Origin: Deinococcus multiflagellatus
GTDB lineage: Bacteria > Deinococcota > Deinococci > Deinococcales > Deinococcaceae
Assembly: GCF_020166415.1 (NCBI RefSeq)
Contig: NZ_JAIQXV010000003.1
Location: 354,525-418,524, forward strand
Length of the DNA stretch: 64,000 bases
Direction: 5' to 3'
Under the pieces are notes generated by a model, which worked only from the letters and a program-made list of their open reading frames with translations, did no database searches and was not told where the DNA came from. Shown here in pieces: positions 13,556-22,042 of the stretch (positions are counted from its first letter, which is position 1; the number at the start of each line of letters is the position of its first letter). The translations under genes and the position numbers were made by a program.

Positions 13556-15034
13556 CTAACGAGCAACGAGAAGGCTGGCTTCGCTCAGCCGGGCCCGCAA
13601 CTCGGCGCGGGCCACCTTGCCGGTTTCGGTGCGCGGCAGGGCGGGCAGCACCGTCAGCCGGGGGCGCAGGCGGCGGGGAAGAACCTCGGCCAGCCGCTGG
13701 TGCAGCGTGGCTGCGCCGCCGCCTTCTGGTGCCAGCTCCACGAAGGCCAGGGGCGCCTGTCCGTACTCCGCGCACGGCACGCCGAACACCGCGCAGGCCC
13801 GCACGCCGGGCTGCGCGCCCAGCACCGCTTCAAGCTGCGCGGGCCACACGTTCTCGCCGCCCACGATCATCAGGTCGTCGGCGCGGCCCCGCAGGTGTAC
13901 GCGCCCGGCCGGGTCCAGGGTGCCCAGGTCCCCGGTGTTCAGCCAACCGCGCGACAGCAGGCCGCGCACCTGCAACTGGCCGTCCGGGGCCGTGCGCACC
14001 TGCACGCCGGGCAGGGGGTGGCCCACGCTGCCCGGCTCGGCGCGCAGGTCGTCGGGGGTGGCCAGGGCGATCAGGCCCGTTTCGGTGCTGCCGTAGAGGT
14101 TGAACAGCACGTCGCCCAGGCGCGCCTGGGTCTGCACCGCCAGCGCGGGGTCCAGCGGCGCCGAGCCGCAAATCACCGTGTGCAGCGCGGGGGCGTGGCC
14201 CGTTTCCTGCAGCAGCCGGCGCAGCAGGGTGGGCACCACGACCAGCGTGCCCACCTGTTCCTGGGCCAGCACTGCCCAGAGCTCTGCCGCCCTGGCCCCC
14301 CGGCGCAGGTGCAGCGGCGTGCCCAGCGCGAGGGCCAGCGCCAGGGTGCTGAGGCCGTGGCCGTGCCACAGCGGCAGGGGCAGCAGGGCCGCGCGTTCGC
14401 GTGCAGGGCGCAGGGCCTGCAGCAGCCGCAGCCCCACCCGGCTGGCCGCCCGGGGCGAGACCCGGCGCGTGACCACCCGGGGTTCGCCTGTGGTGCCGGA
14501 AGTCAGCAGCACTGGGCGGCCAGCGCGGGGCCAGCCGGGGCGGGGCGCGCCGGGTTGGGGTTGGCTGCCCGGGGCCCCCGCCGTCAGGGCCACCGTGGGC
14601 AGGTTCAGTGCGTCCAGGCGCGGATCATCGGTGAGCAGCGCGCGGATAGGGTGGCCCGCCAGGCGCCGGGCCACCTCGTCGGGCGGGCCCGGGGGCAGCA
14701 GCAGCACCCGCGCCCCCACCCGCAGCGCCCCCAGCAGCCCGGCCACGAAGGGCCGCCCACCCTCGCTGCACAGCGCGGCCCAGTCGCCGGGGCGGGTGAA
14801 GGGCCCCAGGCGGGCTGCCACCTCGTCGGCGCGCGCTTGTAGCTGCGCCCAGGTGGCCGGCCCGTCCGCATCGGTGAGCGCCACACGGTGGGGGGTGCGC
14901 CGCGCGTGCCACGCCACCAACGCATAAAGGGTAGGGCCGTGGCGCAGCACGGCTGCCGCCAGCCCCAGCAAGGCCCTTGGCGAGGATGGGGCCAGCACCC
15001 CGGTGGCCGTGACGGCGCGCCACGCGGCCCTCAT
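13556..15034 (-). CDS. AMP-dependent acyl-CoA synthetase/ligase
   Basis: ANL-superfamily adenylating enzyme of 492 aa, predicted to activate a carboxylic acid with ATP and CoA. Motifs are P-loop-like VLLTSGTTGEPRVVTR, A5 YGSTETGL, A7/A8 NTGDLGTLDPAGRVHLRGR and DDLMIVGGENVWP, and the C-terminal catalytic lysine in PRTETGKVAR. The ATG at 15034 overlaps the stop of the upstream SDR gene (ATGA), so the two are translationally coupled. The acyl substrate is unknown; medium/long-chain fatty acid is a reasonable guess. Confidence 0.92.
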   Translation of the reverse strand: MRAAWRAVTATGVLAPSSPRALLGLAAAVLRHGPTLYALVAWHARRTPHRVALTDADGPATWAQLQARADEVAARLGPFTRPGDWAALCSEGGRPFVAGLLGALRVGARVLLLPPGPPDEVARRLAGHPIRALLTDDPRLDALNLPTVALTAGAPGSQPQPGAPRPGWPRAGRPVLLTSGTTGEPRVVTRRVSPRAASRVGLRLLQALRPARERAALLPLPLWHGHGLSTLALALALGTPLHLRRGARAAELWAVLAQEQVGTLVVVPTLLRRLLQETGHAPALHTVICGSAPLDPALAVQTQARLGDVLFNLYGSTETGLIALATPDDLRAEPGSVGHPLPGVQVRTAPDGQLQVRGLLSRGWLNTGDLGTLDPAGRVHLRGRADDLMIVGGENVWPAQLEAVLGAQPGVRACAVFGVPCAEYGQAPLAFVELAPEGGGAATLHQRLAEVLPRRLRPRLTVLPALPRTETGKVARAELRARLSEASLLVAR

Positions 15035-15873
15035 GGGCGGGCCCCCCGCCGGCGTTCCAGCCGTTCGAGCGCCCCCAGCGCGCGGCCCAGGGCATGCGGC
15101 GCCAGCAGGCCCGCCAGTTCCACGCCCCGCAACCACCACGGCGCGGCGCGCACCACCGGGCGCACCAGGGGCCAGGTGACGGCCTGCGCGGCGTCCTCGG
15201 CACTCAGGGCAGGCAAAGCGCGGTAGGCGCGGGTGGGGGCGCTCATGGGGGTGCGCACCAGGGGCAGGTACACGCTGGCCACCCGCACGCGCGGCCACTC
15301 GGTGCCGGCGGCGTGTAGCCACAGGTCAAAGCCCGCCTTGCTGCCCTGGTAGGCGCTCCAGCGCGGGGCGCCCACATGCCGCGCCGACACGCTGGACACG
15401 TTCACCACCACGCCCCCGGCCGCCAGCGCGGGCAACAGCGCCAGCAGCAGCGCCGCCGGCCCGCTGAAATTCACCGCCAGCAGCCGGGGCAGGTCCTGCC
15501 TGGCCTCGCCGTCCTGCGCCCGTCGCCGCACCGAGCGCCCCGCGTTGCTGATCACCGCATGCAGCCGGGGGTGGTCCGCCCGCAGCTGCGCCGCCACCGC
15601 CTGCACCTCGGCCGGGTCGGCCAGATTGGCGGGGTAGACGTGGGCCTGCCCCCCGGCCGCGCGAATCTGCCCCGCCACAGTGTCCAGCGCCGCTTCACGC
15701 CGCGCCAGCAGGAGCACGGTGGCCCCCGCCTGCCCCAGGTGCCGCGCGGTGGCCGCCCCAATGCCGGAAGATGCCCCCGTGACCAGAATGGTGCGCCCCG
15801 CCACCGCCCGCCGCAGCGCCCCAGAATCACGGCAGGCCGGCGGAGAGAGCAGCAGGCGGGCCAGGGCGGACAT
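15031..15873 (-). CDS. short-chain dehydrogenase/reductase
   Basis: Rossmann-fold NAD(P)-dependent oxidoreductase of 280 aa. It has the cofactor motif TGASSGIG (about 34-41), the ISNAG strand, catalytic Ser in NVSSVSA and the YxxxK pair in SAYQGSKAG. A C-terminal hydrophobic/arginine-rich stretch may tether it to the membrane. It is coupled by ATGA overlap to the acyl-CoA ligase, suggesting a shared lipid-related pathway. A TATCAT box 6 nt before the ATG indicates a leaderless transcript. Confidence 0.92.
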   Translation of the reverse strand: MSALARLLLSPPACRDSGALRRAVAGRTILVTGASSGIGAATARHLGQAGATVLLLARREAALDTVAGQIRAAGGQAHVYPANLADPAEVQAVAAQLRADHPRLHAVISNAGRSVRRRAQDGEARQDLPRLLAVNFSGPAALLLALLPALAAGGVVVNVSSVSARHVGAPRWSAYQGSKAGFDLWLHAAGTEWPRVRVASVYLPLVRTPMSAPTRAYRALPALSAEDAAQAVTWPLVRPVVRAAPWWLRGVELAGLLAPHALGRALGALERLERRRGARP

Positions 15874-15879
15874 GAAGAC

Positions 15880-15885
15880 ATGATA
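15880..15885 (-). promoter_or_regulatory. leaderless-type -10 box, SDR/acyl-CoA ligase operon
   Basis: TATCAT on the minus strand, 6 nt before the ATG of the SDR gene. Confidence 0.55.
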
Positions 15886-15898
15886 AAGGCAGGGTGGC

Positions 15899-15926
15899 GG
15901 ATGGCCTATGGCAGATGGCTCAAAGC
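15899..15926. repeat. heptad repeat tract
   Basis: Four 7-bp units in a row, GGATGGC, CTATGGC, AGATGGC and TCAAAGC. They lie just left of a dispersed element and 450 bp from a second tract of the GGCTCATG type at 16346. Confidence 0.7.
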
Positions 15927-15942
15927 CAGGGTTCGGACCACT

Positions 15943-16200
15943 TGATACGGAGTCCGATGGAGTCGTTTAGAGCAGTTGACCTAAAGATGATGTTGATTCT
16001 TGACCCTCTCCCCTCGTGGGAAAGGGCCTCGCGCAGCGAGGGGTGAGGGGGTGCTTTGGTCAACCGCTCTAGAGCGACGATTCACTCCGACCGGAGGGAC
16101 TCGCAGAGCGGCAGAGCAGAGCACAGGCGGGCTTCTGGGGGTGGCGTTGCCCTTCGGTTCTGCTGCGGATTGTGGGCGGTGCTGACGGAATTCATGTGAA
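15943..16200 (+). repeat. dispersed intergenic element, copy A (interrupted)
   Basis: Begins TGATACGGAGTCCGATGG. After a nested element it continues GATTCACTCCGACCGGAGG, then ACTCGCAGAG, GCGGGCTTCTGGG, CGGTTCTGCTGCGGATTG and ends near TGACGGAATTC. The same order of blocks is found at 22503 and 58188 and, inverted, at 44097. It holds no gene. The right boundary is approximate. Confidence 0.85.
15962..16078. repeat. small palindromic element nested in copy A
   Basis: A 117-bp unit bounded by an imperfect 21-bp inverted repeat: TTTAGAGCAGTTGACC on the left and GGTCAACCGCTCTAGAG on the right. A second internal inverted pair (CCCTCTCCCCT / AGGGGTGAGGGG) lies inside. Comparison with copy B, which runs uninterrupted from CCGTTT to AATTCAG, shows that this unit was inserted into the host element. 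Confidence 0.8.
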
Positions 16201-16345
16201 CAGGCCACGGGGAGCAGGCGGGTTGGTCGGGCCTCTCCCCGTGGTGGAGACTCGCCGAGGTGAGGGCCTGGACAGCAGCGCTGCAGAGGGGGAAGCGGGG
16301 TTCAACGTTGTCGCAGGGGCCGTCCCACAGCCCCACAGCCCCCCG

Positions 16346-16373
16346 GCCCATGGCTCATGGCCCAAGGCCCCTT
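16346..16373. repeat. heptad repeat tract downstream of pheA
   Basis: Units GCCCATG, GCTCATG and GCCCAAG in 7-bp register, abutting the pheA stop codon at 16373. Same dialect as the tracts at 33745, 33905, 36951 and 37052. Confidence 0.75.
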
Positions 16374-17209
16374 CACCCCACCGTGCCCTGGGCCGCCGGG
16401 TACGAGCCGATGATCTTGGCGTAGCTGGCTTTGCGCAGCACGCCCGCCAGGGCCTGGGCCACCTGGGGGTCCTGGGCGTGGCCCTCAATGTCCACGTAGA
16501 TCAGGTAACTCCAGGCGCGGTCGCGGCGGGGGCGGCTTTCAATGCGCGAGAGGTTCAGGCCGCGCAGTTCGCCCAGCGTTTCCACCAGAAAGCCGGGGGT
16601 GTGGCGCACGGCGAAAACCAGGCTGGTCTTGTGCGGCACCGGGCTGGGCGCCGGTTCCTGGCGCGCCAGGATCATGAAGCGGGTGTAGTTAAACGGCTCG
16701 TCCTCGATTTCGCGGGCCAGAATCGTCAGGCCGTATAGTTCGGCGGCGCGCGCGCTGGCAATGGCCGCCAGATCGCGCTCGCCACTGGCTGCCAGGTTCT
16801 TGGCGCTGCCGGCCGTGTCGTGCGCCGCCACCGGCTGCCAGCCGTGCTGCCGAATCAGGCCCGTGCACTGGTCCAGCGCGGGCTGCTGGCTCGCCACCCG
16901 CCGGATGTCCTGCAAGTCCACGCCGGGCAGGGCCATCAGGCAGTGCGACACGCGCACCACCACTTCCCCGGTCACATGCAGGTCGGTTTCGCTGAGCAGG
17001 TCAATGCTCTGGTGAATGGCGCCCATCAGGCTGTTTTCCACCGGCAGCACGCCGCAGGCCACCTCGCCGCTCTCCACGGCGCGCGCCACCTCGTGAAAGG
17101 TGGGGTAGCCGCGCGCCGTGGCCCCAGGCGCGGCGTTCAGCGCGGCGATCTCGCCGTACGAGCCGGGATTGCCCTGAAAGGCCACGGTGGGGGCAGAAGA
17201 CTGACTCAT
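16373..17209 (-). CDS. pheA: prephenate dehydratase
   Basis: Converts prephenate to phenylpyruvate in phenylalanine synthesis, 278 aa, a monofunctional type without chorismate mutase. The N-terminal catalytic domain shows [23 protein letters not shown] and the TR(F) motif FNYTRFMIL. The C-terminal ACT domain begins [12 protein letters not shown] and contains the ESRP motif (RIESRPRRD) that binds phenylalanine for feedback inhibition. The start is fixed by a TAGCCT box 7 nt upstream on the minus strand, typical of a leaderless message. Confidence 0.96.
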   Translation of the reverse strand: MSQSSAPTVAFQGNPGSYGEIAALNAAPGATARGYPTFHEVARAVESGEVACGVLPVENSLMGAIHQSIDLLSETDLHVTGEVVVRVSHCLMALPGVDLQDIRRVASQQPALDQCTGLIRQHGWQPVAAHDTAGSAKNLAASGERDLAAIASARAAELYGLTILAREIEDEPFNYTRFMILARQEPAPSPVPHKTSLVFAVRHTPGFLVETLGELRGLNLSRIESRPRRDRAWSYLIYVDIEGHAQDPQVAQALAGVLRKASYAKIIGSYPAAQGTVG

Positions 17210-17216
17210 GCCTGCG

Positions 17217-17222
17217 AGGCTA
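17217..17222 (-). promoter_or_regulatory. leaderless-type -10 box, pheA
   Basis: TAGCCT on the minus strand, 7 nt before the pheA ATG. Confidence 0.5.
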
Positions 17223-17271
17223 GCGCGCTGGACTGAAGCCCAGACGGCGGCACATAGACGTATGGCGCGCG

Positions 17272-17277
17272 TATCGT
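17272..17277 (+). promoter_or_regulatory. leaderless-type -10 box, amidase
   Basis: TATCGT, 7 nt before GTG 17285; this spacing favours that start over the neighbouring GTG 17276 and ATG 17294. Confidence 0.5.
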
Positions 17278-17284
17278 GGGCGGC

Positions 17285-18697
17285 GTGACCTCCATGCCTG
17301 ATCCCATTCTGGACCTGGACGCTGTAACGCTGGGCGCCGCCACCCGCCGGGGCGACCTCACCTGCTCTGAAGTGACCCGGCTGTACCTGGGGCGCGTGGG
17401 GGCCCTGAACCCGGCGCTGCGCGCGGTGATCACGGTCAGTCCCCAGGCCCAGGCCGACGCCGACGCCCTGGACAGCCTGCCCCGCGCGGCGCGCGGCCCG
17501 CTGCACGGCGTGCCCATGCTGATCAAGGACAACATTGACGTGGCGGGCCTGCCCACCACGGCCGGCAGCGCCCTGCTGCGCGGGCATGTACCCGCCACCG
17601 ACGCCCCGCTGGTGGCCCGGCTGCGCGCGGCGGGCGCGGTGATTCTGGGCAAGGCCAACCTGACCGAATGGGCCAATTTCATGACCCTGGGCATGCCCAA
17701 CGGCTATTCCAGCGCGGGCGGCCAGACAGTCAACCCCTGGGGCGAGGGCCTGGACACGGGCGGCAGCAGTTCGGGCAGCGGGGTGGCCGTGGCCGCGCGG
17801 CTGTGCGTGGCCGCCATTGGCACCGAAACCAGCGGCAGCATCGTCAGTCCGGCGCACCAGAACGGGGTGATCGGCCTGAAACCCACGCTGGGGCTGGTGC
17901 CGCGCACCGGCATTGTGCCCATCAGCCACAGCCAGGACACGGCCGGGCCCATCACCCGCAGTGCCCGCGACGCCGCCCTGATTCTCTCCGTGATCGCTGG
18001 CCCCGACGCCCACGACGAGGCCAGCCGCCGCCTCCCCGTGCCGGACCTGACGCTGATAGAAGCGGCCCTGAACGGGGCAGACATCGGCATCATCCGGGAT
18101 GAAGCCGGGCTGGACGAGCGCGAAACTGCCTCGCTGGCCCGGGTGCGGCTGGCCCTGCAGGAGGCCGGCGCGCAGGTGCAGGACCTCGACTTTCCCTCCC
18201 GCGCCGACCTGGGCACCCACGGCTGGGGCCTGGAGGTGCTGCTGTACGAGTTCAAGGGAGACCTGAACGCGTACCTGGCCGGTGTGGAGCACGGCCCGCG
18301 CACCATGCAGGAGGTCATTGAGGCCAATGACCGCGACCCCGACCGCCTGCTGCGCTACGGCCAGACCCTGCTGCACGCCGCGCAGGGCACCCGGGGCGAC
18401 GGGGGAGAAGCCGCCTACCGTCTGGCCCGCACCCGCGACCTGAACCTCACCCGCGCCCGGGGCTTTGACACCCTGTTTGCCCGGGGCCTGGACCTCGTGC
18501 TGTTCCCCGGCCTTCGCGGCTACCACCTTGCCGCCAAGGCCGGGTACCCCAGCGTGGCCGTCCCGGTCCCCCGCGACGGGGGCGCCCAGCCCGGTGGTGT
18601 CCTGCTGGTGGCCCCCGCTGGCGCCGACGCCCTGCTGCTGGCAGGCGCCGCGCATCTGAACCGCGTGCTGGGCGGGGTGCGCTTTCCCAAGGGGTGA
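17285..18697 (+). CDS. amidase (amidase signature family)
   Basis: Amide hydrolase of 470 aa with the Ser-cisSer-Lys triad: the Lys in [12 protein letters not shown] (residue 81), the cis-Ser in [15 protein letters not shown], and the nucleophile in [12 protein letters not shown]. The [19 protein letters not shown] and [11 protein letters not shown] blocks are also typical. It is a stand-alone amidase rather than GatA: no GatB/GatC neighbours and a different C-terminus. The substrate is unknown. The start lacks a ribosome-binding site and is chosen by the -10 spacing. The stop codon lies inside the first unit of the downstream heptad hairpin. Confidence 0.92.
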   Translation: MTSMPDPILDLDAVTLGAATRRGDLTCSEVTRLYLGRVGALNPALRAVITVSPQAQADADALDSLPRAARGPLHGVPMLIKDNIDVAGLPTTAGSALLRGHVPATDAPLVARLRAAGAVILGKANLTEWANFMTLGMPNGYSSAGGQTVNPWGEGLDTGGSSSGSGVAVAARLCVAAIGTETSGSIVSPAHQNGVIGLKPTLGLVPRTGIVPISHSQDTAGPITRSARDAALILSVIAGPDAHDEASRRLPVPDLTLIEAALNGADIGIIRDEAGLDERETASLARVRLALQEAGAQVQDLDFPSRADLGTHGWGLEVLLYEFKGDLNAYLAGVEHGPRTMQEVIEANDRDPDRLLRYGQTLLHAAQGTRGDGGEAAYRLARTRDLNLTRARGFDTLFARGLDLVLFPGLRGYHLAAKAGYPSVAVPVPRDGGAQPGGVLLVAPAGADALLLAGAAHLNRVLGGVRFPKG

Positions 18698-18762
18698 GTG
18701 GACAGTGGGGAGTGGGGAGTGGTCTTGAGCTTTTGCCACTTCCCACTGCCCACTCCCCTACT
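18696..18762. repeat. inverted heptad repeat acting as convergent gene end
   Basis: Left arm of four units (GAGTGGA, CAGTGGG, GAGTGGG, GAGTGGT; 18696-18723), an 11-nt loop containing CTTTT, and a right arm of four complementary units (GCCACTT, CCCACTG, CCCACTC, CCCTACT; 18735-18762). The arms overlap the stop codons of both converging genes, the amidase TGA and the minC TAG. The long hairpin could terminate transcription from both sides. Confidence 0.92.
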
Positions 18763-19366
18763 TCTGCACGTCAATCCGAATCGCGCCGTCTTGCAGCCGC
18801 GCCATTTCTGGGACCGGCTGGTCGTCGCGGTGGCGCATGGTGCTCAGGCTGCTGCCTTCGGGGGCGCGGGCCACGGCGTCGGCAATGCGGATCTGGGCGC
18901 TGGCAATGGGCCGGGCCCAGACCATCGCCTCGCTGTTGCCGGTGCAGCCCGCGTGCGCCAGCCCGCGCAGGGCCCCCACCACGATCACGTCGCCCCCGGC
19001 CAGGATCTCGGCGCCGGGGTTCACGTCGCCCAGCACGATCACGCTGCCGGGGTAGGACTCGCGCATGCCCGCGCGCAGGGTGTGCGGCACGATCTGCAGG
19101 CGGGGCCCAGGCAGGTCGGGGGCCGCACTGGCGGGGGCAGGCACGCTCACACGCGGCGCGCGCACCCGGCCCGGTGTGCCGCCCGCCGCCCGGATGCGCT
19201 GCAAGGCCACCTCCAGGGCTTCGGGGTCGGCGTCGCCCTGAATCTCGATGGTGACGTGGCTGGCCAGCAGCTCCCTGCGGGCGTCCAATGCGTCCTGTAC
19301 GGCCTGCGCCGTGTCTCCGGGTTCCAGGAGCAGGTTCAGGCCCCCCAGCGTGCCACGCAACTTCAT
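18758..19366 (-). CDS. minC: septum site-determining protein MinC
   Basis: Inhibitor of FtsZ ring formation that acts with MinD at the membrane, 202 aa. The C-terminal beta-helix domain carries the MinC pattern LRAGMRESYPGSVIVLGDV, then NPGAEILAGGDVIVVGAL and GLAHAG. The N-terminal half is the FtsZ-binding part. minD is not adjacent in this window. TAGATT on the minus strand ends 6 nt before the ATG, so the message is probably leaderless. The last codons run into the heptad hairpin. Confidence 0.94.
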   Translation of the reverse strand: MKLRGTLGGLNLLLEPGDTAQAVQDALDARRELLASHVTIEIQGDADPEALEVALQRIRAAGGTPGRVRAPRVSVPAPASAAPDLPGPRLQIVPHTLRAGMRESYPGSVIVLGDVNPGAEILAGGDVIVVGALRGLAHAGCTGNSEAMVWARPIASAQIRIADAVARAPEGSSLSTMRHRDDQPVPEMARLQDGAIRIDVQK

Positions 19367-19372
19367 GAGGCT

Positions 19373-19378
19373 AATCTA
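19373..19378 (-). promoter_or_regulatory. leaderless-type -10 box, minC
   Basis: TAGATT on the minus strand, 6 nt before the minC ATG. Confidence 0.55.
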
Positions 19379-19457
19379 GCGCGCTCATGAAGTTGTGGTG
19401 CCCCTCTGGCCCCCCACCCGGTGGCGGGGATGGTGTACCATGAGCTCCATGCTTTTC

Positions 19458-19471
19458 AAGGAGACCTCCTT
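19458..19471 (+). promoter_or_regulatory. ribosome-binding site inside a palindrome (S1-domain gene)
   Basis: AAGGAG and CTCCTT are exact inverse complements separated by AC, so the Shine-Dalgarno of the S1-domain gene can be buried in a short hairpin (AAGGA-GACC-TCCTT). The first T of the TTG start is the last base of the repeat. Confidence 0.55.
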
Positions 19472-19851
19472 TGGTGCAGCTTGATTCCGGCGCGGTCGTG
19501 GAGGGCCGCGTAACGCGCGTGACGGACTTCGGCGCGTTCATCCAGTTCGAGAACGGTGAGACGGGCCTCGTGCACATCTCCCAGATCGCGCACTCCTTTG
19601 TTCGGAACATCCACGATCATGTTCGCGAGGGCGAGAACGTGGAAGTCAAGGTGCTGGGCCGCGACGAGCGTGGCCGCCTGGACCTGTCCATCAAGGAACT
19701 GCTGGAAGAACCCGAAGAGGTGCCCCGTCCGCGCGCCATTGGGCGCCAGAGCCCCCAGTTCGAGGCCAAGCTGCGCTCGTTCATGCGAGACGCCAAGGAG
19801 CGCACCACCGGCGGAGGCGGCAAAAAGCCTTCGACCAAGCGCAAGAAGTAA
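19471..19851 (+). CDS. S1-domain RNA-binding protein
   Basis: A 126-aa protein with one N-terminal S1 OB-fold (residues 5-75: VVEGRVTRVTDFGAFIQFEN, then GLVHISQIA, then VLGRDERGRLDLSIKEL) and a basic, disordered tail ending GGGKKPSTKRKK. It resembles general-stress-protein-13/CvfD-type S1 proteins that bind ribosomes or mRNA. TTG 19471 lies 7 nt after AAGGAG and GTG 19474 lies 10 nt after; I prefer TTG. The palindromic ribosome-binding site suggests regulated, perhaps autogenous, translation. Confidence 0.9.
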   Translation: MVQLDSGAVVEGRVTRVTDFGAFIQFENGETGLVHISQIAHSFVRNIHDHVREGENVEVKVLGRDERGRLDLSIKELLEEPEEVPRPRAIGRQSPQFEAKLRSFMRDAKERTTGGGGKKPSTKRKK

Positions 19852-19880
19852 GCAACAAGAAGTAAGCAAGACGAAGAGTC
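19846..19880. repeat. heptad repeat at the S1-gene stop
   Basis: Units AAGTAAG, CAACAAG, AAGTAAG, CAAGACG and AAGAGTC in exact 7-bp register. The first unit contains the TAA stop of the S1-domain gene, so lysine codons and stop belong to the tract. Confidence 0.75.
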
Positions 19881-19882
19881 GG

Positions 19883-19912
19883 CCTCGCCTGGGCAACCCT
19901 GGGCGAGGTTTT
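19883..19912 (+). terminator. terminator after the S1-domain gene
   Basis: CCTCGCC / GGCGAGG stem with a 12-nt loop, followed by TTTTGCTG. Confidence 0.8.
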
Positions 19913-20306
19913 GCTGTGTTCGGTGGGGAAGGGGCGTGACGCTAACCACTTCCGGTTCATCCTGAAGCGCGCGCCAGAGTGAGTGCGCGGCAGGGAAGGC
20001 AACGGGCAAAAGGCGACGGGCCAATTGTTCAGGGATGAGTCTGGAGCAGCGCCGCCAGCGATGAGCAAGCCGCGCGGTTCCATCGGCTCCGCAACCCATC
20101 CCTCTATCCGGGTCTCTGTGCCCCACTTGCTGGATGGGGAAGCCAGGGGCCAGCGCGCGGGACACCCCAGCGCGTGCTGTCTGCCGCGTTTTGCCATCAG
20201 AAAAGAACGGCTTGGCTCGCGCCATGCCCAGCGGGAGGCCCAACCTTCCCCCATGCTCCTGCCGCGCTGTGTCTGTCCGCTTGAAGCGGCGGTGGAGTCA
20301 GCGGCC
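19913..20306. other. intergenic region without a convincing gene
   Basis: About 390 bp holding a heptad-like tract and otherwise no reading frame with protein-like features on either strand. Confidence 0.5.
19998..20025. repeat. heptad-like tract
   Basis: GGCAACG, GGCAAAA, GGCGACG, GGCCAAT: four units in 7-bp register beginning GGC. No inverted partner is obvious. Confidence 0.55.
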
Positions 20307-20558
20307 TTAACCTTCGACTTCGCGGTTTTGCTGGGGTGCAGACCGTTTGCCATCCAGGCGGTTGATGGTGAAGGCCAGGAGCCACGCGCCCAGGCCAACG
20401 ACCGCCAGACCTGCGCCCAGGCCCAGCATCGGGTAGTACCACGCGCCCGGGTTGCTATCGGTCGCCATGACGCCGATCAGGCCCAGCATGTAGGTGAGGA
20501 ACGCGCCTGTCAGCATCACCGCGCCCGCCAGCACTTTCAGAAACACCGATAGCAGCAT
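20307..20558 (-). CDS. small two-helix membrane protein
   Basis: An 83-aa protein with two hydrophobic helices (MLLSVFLKVLAGAVMLTGAF and YYPMLGLGAGLAVVGLGAWL) and a short basic tail (INRLDGKRSAPQQNREVEG). No family is recognised. I start it at the internal ATG 20558 rather than further upstream because the upstream extension is not membrane-like and overlaps the htrA promoter region. It is divergent from the HtrA protease gene, so the two may share a control region. Confidence 0.75.
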   Translation of the reverse strand: MLLSVFLKVLAGAVMLTGAFLTYMLGLIGVMATDSNPGAWYYPMLGLGAGLAVVGLGAWLLAFTINRLDGKRSAPQQNREVEG

Positions 20559-20670
20559 GCCTGCATTGTGCCAGCCCGGCCGGGGTGACGCTGCCCAGAG
20601 CTTTAAGCGGGCCCAAGATGGCGGCGCTGCCTTTAACCAAGGTGTAACGGGCGCGCGGCACACTGCCCCC

Positions 20671-21990
20671 ATGAACCGCACCCTCTCCATTCTGGCCCTC
20701 ACCAGTACCCTGGCCCTGGGCGCCCTGGTGGGCTACGACCTCCGCGACCGTGCATTGGACCGCGCCGCACCGGCAGCCACCACGACCACGTCGCCTTCCG
20801 CGTCCACCCCGGCGGCGGTGACCTCGGGGCAGATGGTCCCTGCCCTGGCCACCACCCCCGCCAGCGAGGCCCGCGCCCGCACCGAGAGCGAGGCCAACAC
20901 CGTGCAGGTGGTCAAGGCCCGGCGCGACGGCCTGGTGTACATCAGCGTGACCGAGAGCGACGAGGGCAGCGCCCAGGCCCAGCTGCGCCAGCGCCTGCAG
21001 CAGCAGCTGCCCTTCAACTTCGGCCTGCCGGACAGCGGCCCCCGCAGTGGCACCGGCAGCGGCTTTTTTGTCACCAGTAGCGGCGACATCATCACCAACA
21101 ACCATGTGGTGGAGGGCGCCAGCGACATCACCATCCGCCTGCACGGCAGCGCCAAAACCTACAAGGCCGAGGTGGTGGCCCGCGCCCCCGACTTCGACCT
21201 TGCCCTGATTCGTGCCAAAGGGGTGCCTGCGGCGCAGATCAAACCCATTCCGCTGGGGGACAGCGACGCGCTGGACGTGGGCCTCAAGGCCATTGCGATG
21301 GGCGCGCCCTTCGGACTGGATTTCAGCGTCTCAGAGGGCATCATTTCCAGCCTGGAGCGGCAGGTGGCGGTCGGCACCCGCGAGGTAGAACAGAAGGTGA
21401 TCCAGACCGACGCCGCCATCAACCCCGGCAACAGCGGTGGGCCGCTGCTGAACAGCGCCGGGCAGGTGATCGGTGTGAACACCCAGATTCTGACCGGCGG
21501 GATTGGACAGAGCGCGGGCGTGGGCTTTGCCATTCCGGTGAACACAGTCAAGAAGTTGCTGCCGCAGCTGCAGGCTGGCAAGGGCGGCGAGGACGCCGTG
21601 ATCCAGACGCCCAGCCTGGGCATTGTCCTGGCCGAGCTCGGGGACCTGGGGGAGACCCAGCGCCAGCGTGCACAGTTGCCGGCCAGCGGCGCCCTGGTCA
21701 ACTGCGTGTTTGAAGGCAGCCCCGCCCAGGCCGCCCGCTTACAGGGGGCGCTGGACTGCGCCGACCTGAGGCCCTCGTCGGCCCAGGCCGAGCCCACCCC
21801 TGACCTGCAGCGGGCGGACGTGATTACCGCCATTGACGGCCAGCAGGTGACCACCGTGAACGACCTGCGCGCCGCTGTGCTGGGCAAGCGGCCCGGTGAC
21901 CGCGTGACCCTGCAGGTGCAGCGCGCCGGCAAAACGCGCGAGGTGCAGGTGACGCTGAAGGTGTTCCAGTTCCCCACGGCCCAGCAGTAG
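20671..21990 (+). CDS. HtrA/DegP-like serine protease
   Basis: Envelope quality-control protease of 439 aa. It has an N-terminal hydrophobic signal/anchor (residues 5-21), a low-complexity Thr/Ala/Pro linker, and a trypsin-like domain with catalytic His145 (NNHVVEGA), Asp176 (APDFDLALI) and Ser255 ([10 protein letters not shown]). One C-terminal PDZ domain follows ([32 protein letters not shown]). The PDZ appears to carry an inserted segment with two cysteines ([11 protein letters not shown] and GALDCADLR), which may form a disulfide outside the cytoplasm. A strong terminator follows. Confidence 0.95.
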   Translation: MNRTLSILALTSTLALGALVGYDLRDRALDRAAPAATTTTSPSASTPAAVTSGQMVPALATTPASEARARTESEANTVQVVKARRDGLVYISVTESDEGSAQAQLRQRLQQQLPFNFGLPDSGPRSGTGSGFFVTSSGDIITNNHVVEGASDITIRLHGSAKTYKAEVVARAPDFDLALIRAKGVPAAQIKPIPLGDSDALDVGLKAIAMGAPFGLDFSVSEGIISSLERQVAVGTREVEQKVIQTDAAINPGNSGGPLLNSAGQVIGVNTQILTGGIGQSAGVGFAIPVNTVKKLLPQLQAGKGGEDAVIQTPSLGIVLAELGDLGETQRQRAQLPASGALVNCVFEGSPAQAARLQGALDCADLRPSSAQAEPTPDLQRADVITAIDGQQVTTVNDLRAAVLGKRPGDRVTLQVQRAGKTREVQVTLKVFQFPTAQQ

Positions 21991-22004
21991 GAAGGCAAGG
22001 ATGC

Positions 22005-22036
22005 AGGCGGCGAGGTCACTGGCCCCGCCGCCTTTT
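22005..22036 (+). terminator. terminator of the HtrA gene
   Basis: AGGCGGCG / CGCCGCCT stem followed by TTTTCCTT; it also stands between the HtrA gene and the converging 22043 gene. Confidence 0.85.
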
Positions 22037-22042
22037 CCTTCC

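Noticed and set aside
15962..16078. Possible CRISPR repeat or phage attachment site
   Set aside because: It is a single palindromic unit inside another repeat, with no regular spacers and no integrase nearby.
18696..18762. CRISPR-like array from regularly spaced short repeats
   Set aside because: The units are contiguous 7-mers without spacers and occur in inverted arms.
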